Positions 60,801 through 64,000 of a stretch of 64,000 nt of DNA are shown here, piece by piece; position 1 is the stretch's first letter, and every line of letters starts with the position of its first letter. Under the pieces are notes generated by a model. It did not search any database and was not told where the DNA came from. It saw only the letters and a list, made by a program, of their open reading frames with translations. Origin of the DNA: Spirodela intermedia (taxonomy: Eukaryota; Streptophyta; Magnoliopsida; Alismatales; Araceae). The translations under genes and the position numbers were made by a program. Where the stretch lies: the NCBI GenBank assembly GCA_902729315.2, contig LR746274.1, positions 2,507,037 through 2,571,036 on the forward strand, in the 5' to 3' direction.

Positions 60801-63800
60801 CCCCCAGAGATTATGGCTGGTGTTCTACCAATGTTGCCAGTGTATCCGTTTCATCCTCAGGCTACATTCAGGCAAAATATCTCGGTCGCTCAACTATTAA
60901 AGTGACTTCTGTGTTTGATCCACTGAATTTTGATGAGGTATTCCTCCGTAGTTCTTTTATTTTTCTTGTCTTGTGTTAAGAATCTTTTTTCCTGATTGTC
61001 TTGGATAATATTACTATGTTCCTTTCCAGGTGTCTCCCATCAAAAACAATCAAGATGCCATGAATTTTTTCGTTCTTTTGACATTATTACTATTCTTTTT
61101 GATCAGAGAAGAGACTTATTTTTGTAGACTTTTGGCATATTATAAAACCGAGACAAATGTTTTTTCTACCGATATATGTCAAAATCCTCCAAATACTTTT
61201 CTCTCGATTCGTAGTTGAACATTAGGGCTTGGTTTTAGATAAGTTAAGATGAAGCCAAAATGCTGATTAATTTCTTCTTACTATAAATTAAAGACACCAT
61301 GTATTGTACGAATACGAATGAATCTCTGATGTTAGACGGATTTGGTTCTTTTCTTGCTTTTTTCGAAAGGTTATTCTGAAGTCTTTCATGGATGGTGGTT
61401 TTGAATTTGCGGCAAGGCCCATATGTGACCGACATTTTAATTTTTTTATCTGGCATTAGTTATAAGAAACGATGAAGCTCGACTAAGTGATATTTATGAC
61501 ATGAATTTGGTACATGGGGCTGCATGATAGTTACCTTTGCGATGGCAAGTTTACTTTGGTACATCCTGGAAAGAAATTGATGGAAATTGATCAGTTTTGT
61601 GGCTGTTGTATAATTCTTGACTGGCTTTTTTGTGGCCTGTGAGAGCATTCAATCTCAACCACGATGAAAATGTGTGGTGGTTGAGGATTTCGGAAGAATG
61701 AGACATTGTCTTTGACGTGTTTTTAAAATAAAATTATATCAATTGTGTTATGATCTCCAGTTCAACATGTTGGTCGACAGTTCTTATGATTGGTGACTCT
61801 AAATGGTATCTTAAAGCTCACTGACTTCGATTTGGTTTTGTTTCCTCCTGGTTGAGACAGTTTCATGCCTCCATCTTTCCAATACGTGGTTTAAAGTTCC
61901 AACGATTCAATTCTTTCCTCTTTGATCATACTGCTTGACTAACCGTGTCCCTCTTCACTTATTGAGGAACTCAATGTAGTAGGATTTCCCAGAGTGTCCT
62001 GTCACAACTCAACGTTGTATCTTTGTTAGAAGTTATCTTAGTCATTGAAAATCTAGATCTTTCTACTTTGCGGGAATTGAATAATGAAACATACCTAGGA
62101 TCCGCCTTTTGATACCTTTTTGCGATTTATAACTGATTTGGGCATGCATGCAAGAATTTGCATTCTGACTTGTACAATTCTGAGGAGATTCTCTTATATA
62201 GAAACTCTTTTTTATTTTTCCTTTTCTGGACGAACTTGAATTTCGTAAGGAATATTTGTTTCGAGTTTATCATTTAAAATTTAACTTAGAGTGTTCTACT
62301 TATGTTTTAATGGTTATTTTGACGGTGCTCCTCTATTTTGATCATTTTCATTATTTTGAATTGTATCATATGATGTGGTCATTTTTTTTAGTTGTTTTCG
62401 TCTTTTAAGGTTACATTATATCGTAAGTTATTTGGTCTGACTTAAATTTATTATTTCTTTTGTACATAAGATTGTTGTGGAAGTCTCTACTCCAGCTTCA
62501 ATGGTGTTGATACACGAATTTCCCGTTGAGGCTCTTGTGGGGACACATCTTCTAGCTGCAGTCTTCTTGAAAACTACTGATGGTGATTTATATTTTATCT
62601 TTCCTTGGATTCTTAGTGGCATCATGTGCATTTTAAATACCCATCAGAAATGTTTCCTCTGCAGGGAGTTACTTTCACCGATGCAACTCTTTTAATTCCT
62701 TTGTGAAGTGGAGAGTTTTATCTGAAAGTGAGGTTTTTCTGGTTAGCAATACGACGGGGGAAGAATTGGCATTTAACGTGTTATTGCATGGGGCATCTGA
62801 AGAAGTATCTAGATCCCCTTGTTCATGGACATATTTATATGCTTCCAATCCTGGTCATGCTGTGCTGCATGCAAGCTTCTCAAGTAAAACACAGCCATCT
62901 GATCTCTTTTTAGATGGGGAGATTGCTTTACAGTCGTCTGCACAAATAGCGGCATACCATCCCCTTGCTGCTTTTCAGGCTGGAAATGGTAATCAATTTG
63001 GCGGTTACTTCTTGGAATTCCCTAGAAGAGAAACTGTAGACAAGTATTTTGATCTTGAAAATTTAAGTGAGCTGTATCTTGCCCCTGGATCGGCTATGGA
63101 TGTCTTCATCATTGGAGGGCCTGATCGATGGGGCCACAGTGTTGAATACATTGATACAGTAAAAATCAGAGGGAAAAGTTCGCCTCCTGAAGGAGTTATC
63201 TTGAAGAAGGCAGTCACCGATGATGGCACTTTGTATAATATTTTATGTCAAAAAGTGGGAAACTTTGTATGTATACCTTCCTTTTGTGTTTATGTTTCAT
63301 TACCTCATGTCTAGACTCAGGCTATATTCTATAATCTAAAACCCTGATGGAGCATATTTATAATATTTTTGTTCTATTTTTCTTGGCACAGAATCTCATC
63401 TTTTCACGTGGAAATTTGGTTGGAGATGATCATCCTTTTCCAGCTATCTCAGATGTGGAAATGGTTCTTGCCTGTAGTGCACCATCTTCGATCACACTAA
63501 TTGGCAATGAGCAATGTATGGACAATAACTAATGTGTACACTGTAATCATATAAGTGCCTTTTCATTTAGACATGTGCTATTCTTTTAAGTTGTGATTTG
63601 TTTGGTCCTCTTAGCATAGATATGCCATTTAATTTATCTTTTTTGTATTTCAGATAATACACTTGATGTTATATCCTCTTCAACACAAGCTGATCGTGGT
63701 CCTGGGAAAGTTCGTATTTCCCCAGTCATTGTGGCTAACGGGCGTACAATTCGATTGGCTGCAGTTGGAATTCATATATCTGGAAGGCCTTTCGCAAATT

Positions 63801-64000
63801 CTTCTTCTCTTTCTCTAAGATGGGAACTGAATGGTTGTGAAGGCCTTGCTAACTGGGTTGAGGTCAATACCTTGGAAGAATTTGGGATGAATTGGGAAAG
63901 GTTCTTAATTCTGGAGAATTCATCAGGACTGGTAATTACTAAACATTTTTTCTTGATGCAGTTTTTCAGTTCCTCGTTTGTGATTCTTTGTATTGGCACT
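51809..64000 (+). CDS. GP210: Nuclear pore glycoprotein GP210 (NUP210), 5' part
   Basis: Twelve exons are present: 51809-51984, 52284-52549, 54793-54968, 55066-55282, 58017-58357, 60258-60437, 60572-60710, 60789-60937, 62471-62582, 62665-63266, 63392-63515 and 63654-63931 (2760 nt, 920 codons, all phases consistent). The gene continues past the window; plant GP210 is about 1,900 aa. A signal peptide (MAAVPVCLLLLLL...) is followed by the family hallmark DLNVLLPPRMTNPVHYRL. Further matches include SPYSGRKETAVY-like, CEVFIDNISRIQIFHHSVKL, LTVAEAMSLHPPSPV and ANGRTIRLAAVGI. The part seen is the lumenal Ig/BIG2-like repeat region; the membrane span expected near the C-terminus lies outside. GP210 anchors the nuclear pore membrane ring. 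An upstream in-frame GTG at 51800 is not used as start because the ATG begins the signal peptide. Introns 2, 4 and 5 are long (1.9-2.7 kb). Confidence 0.93.
54487..54508. repeat. T13G9 homopolymer junction
   Basis: Thirteen T are followed by nine G inside GP210 intron 2. Confidence 0.9.
55955..57790. repeat. Degenerate internal duplications in GP210 intron 4
   Basis: Versions of ATTTGATGAATGATAAGC occur near 56184, 56739 and (diverged) 56831. GAATGCATACACACTAC recurs at about 56921 and 57743, near CCTTTATCAGAG words. These look like remnants of a duplicated, decayed element. No domain is readable. Confidence 0.5.
59201..59222. repeat. Short (CT)n tract in GP210 intron 5
   Basis: About nine CT units followed by TTTCTTC. 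Confidence 0.85.

Noticed and set aside
1-64000. CRISPR arrays, bacterial operons, phage or virus genes
   Set aside because: No spaced palindromic repeats or prokaryotic gene organisation. All supported genes are plant nuclear genes with spliceosomal introns or plant codon use.

Overview
The window is nuclear DNA from a flowering plant. Evidence: split genes with GT-AG introns (many AT-rich, up to 3.4 kb), chloroplast and mitochondrial targeting peptides, plant-only families (an INAPERTURATE POLLEN1-like DOG1 protein, CYP86, chloroplast RNA-binding protein), a fossil Ty1/copia element, a nuclear copy of plastid 23S rDNA and abundant (CT)n/(GA)n tracts. The very GC-rich coding exons of the P450 and INP1-like genes next to AT-rich intergenic DNA suggest a monocot, but the species cannot be named from this sequence.

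Eight genes are supported; exons were rebuilt by joining translated segments at GT/AG sites with matching phase. Left block, all on +: a glucose-6-phosphate 1-epimerase-like gene (1500-5054, 8 exons, 304 aa), the rRNA methyltransferase RRP8 (6431-12593, 9 exons, 292 aa), an INP1-like DOG1-domain gene (13934-14904, 2 exons, 301 aa) and a mitochondrial PPR gene (18391-28354, 13 exons, 455 aa). A chloroplast two-RRM ribonucleoprotein lies on - (30342-34796, 4 exons, 289 aa). After about 5 kb of repeat-rich spacer come an intronless CYP86 fatty-acid hydroxylase (41220-42821, +, 533 aa) and, convergent with it, a microsomal cytochrome b5 (46239-48711, -, 3 exons, 138 aa). At the right, the nucleoporin GP210/NUP210 begins at 51809 (+) and runs off the window; its first 12 exons (920 codons) are present. 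A weak trace of another minus-strand gene touches the left edge.

The genes are mostly unrelated housekeeping or organelle-directed functions and do not form a pathway. The one suggestive pair is the P450 next to cytochrome b5, a known electron carrier for ER oxygenases. The spacers hold tandem repeats (50, 59, 87 and about 112-124 bp units), a 132-bp foldback, a 1-kb polypurine GA tract ending in (CA)n just upstream of GP210, an ACGTGGC-type direct repeat upstream of the P450, and the plastid 23S rDNA fragment. I found no CRISPR array, operon or recognisable new multi-gene system. The points most worth a second look are the substituted active-site residues of the epimerase-like protein, the plastid insertion, the copia remnant inside the PPR gene and the structured repeats near promoters.
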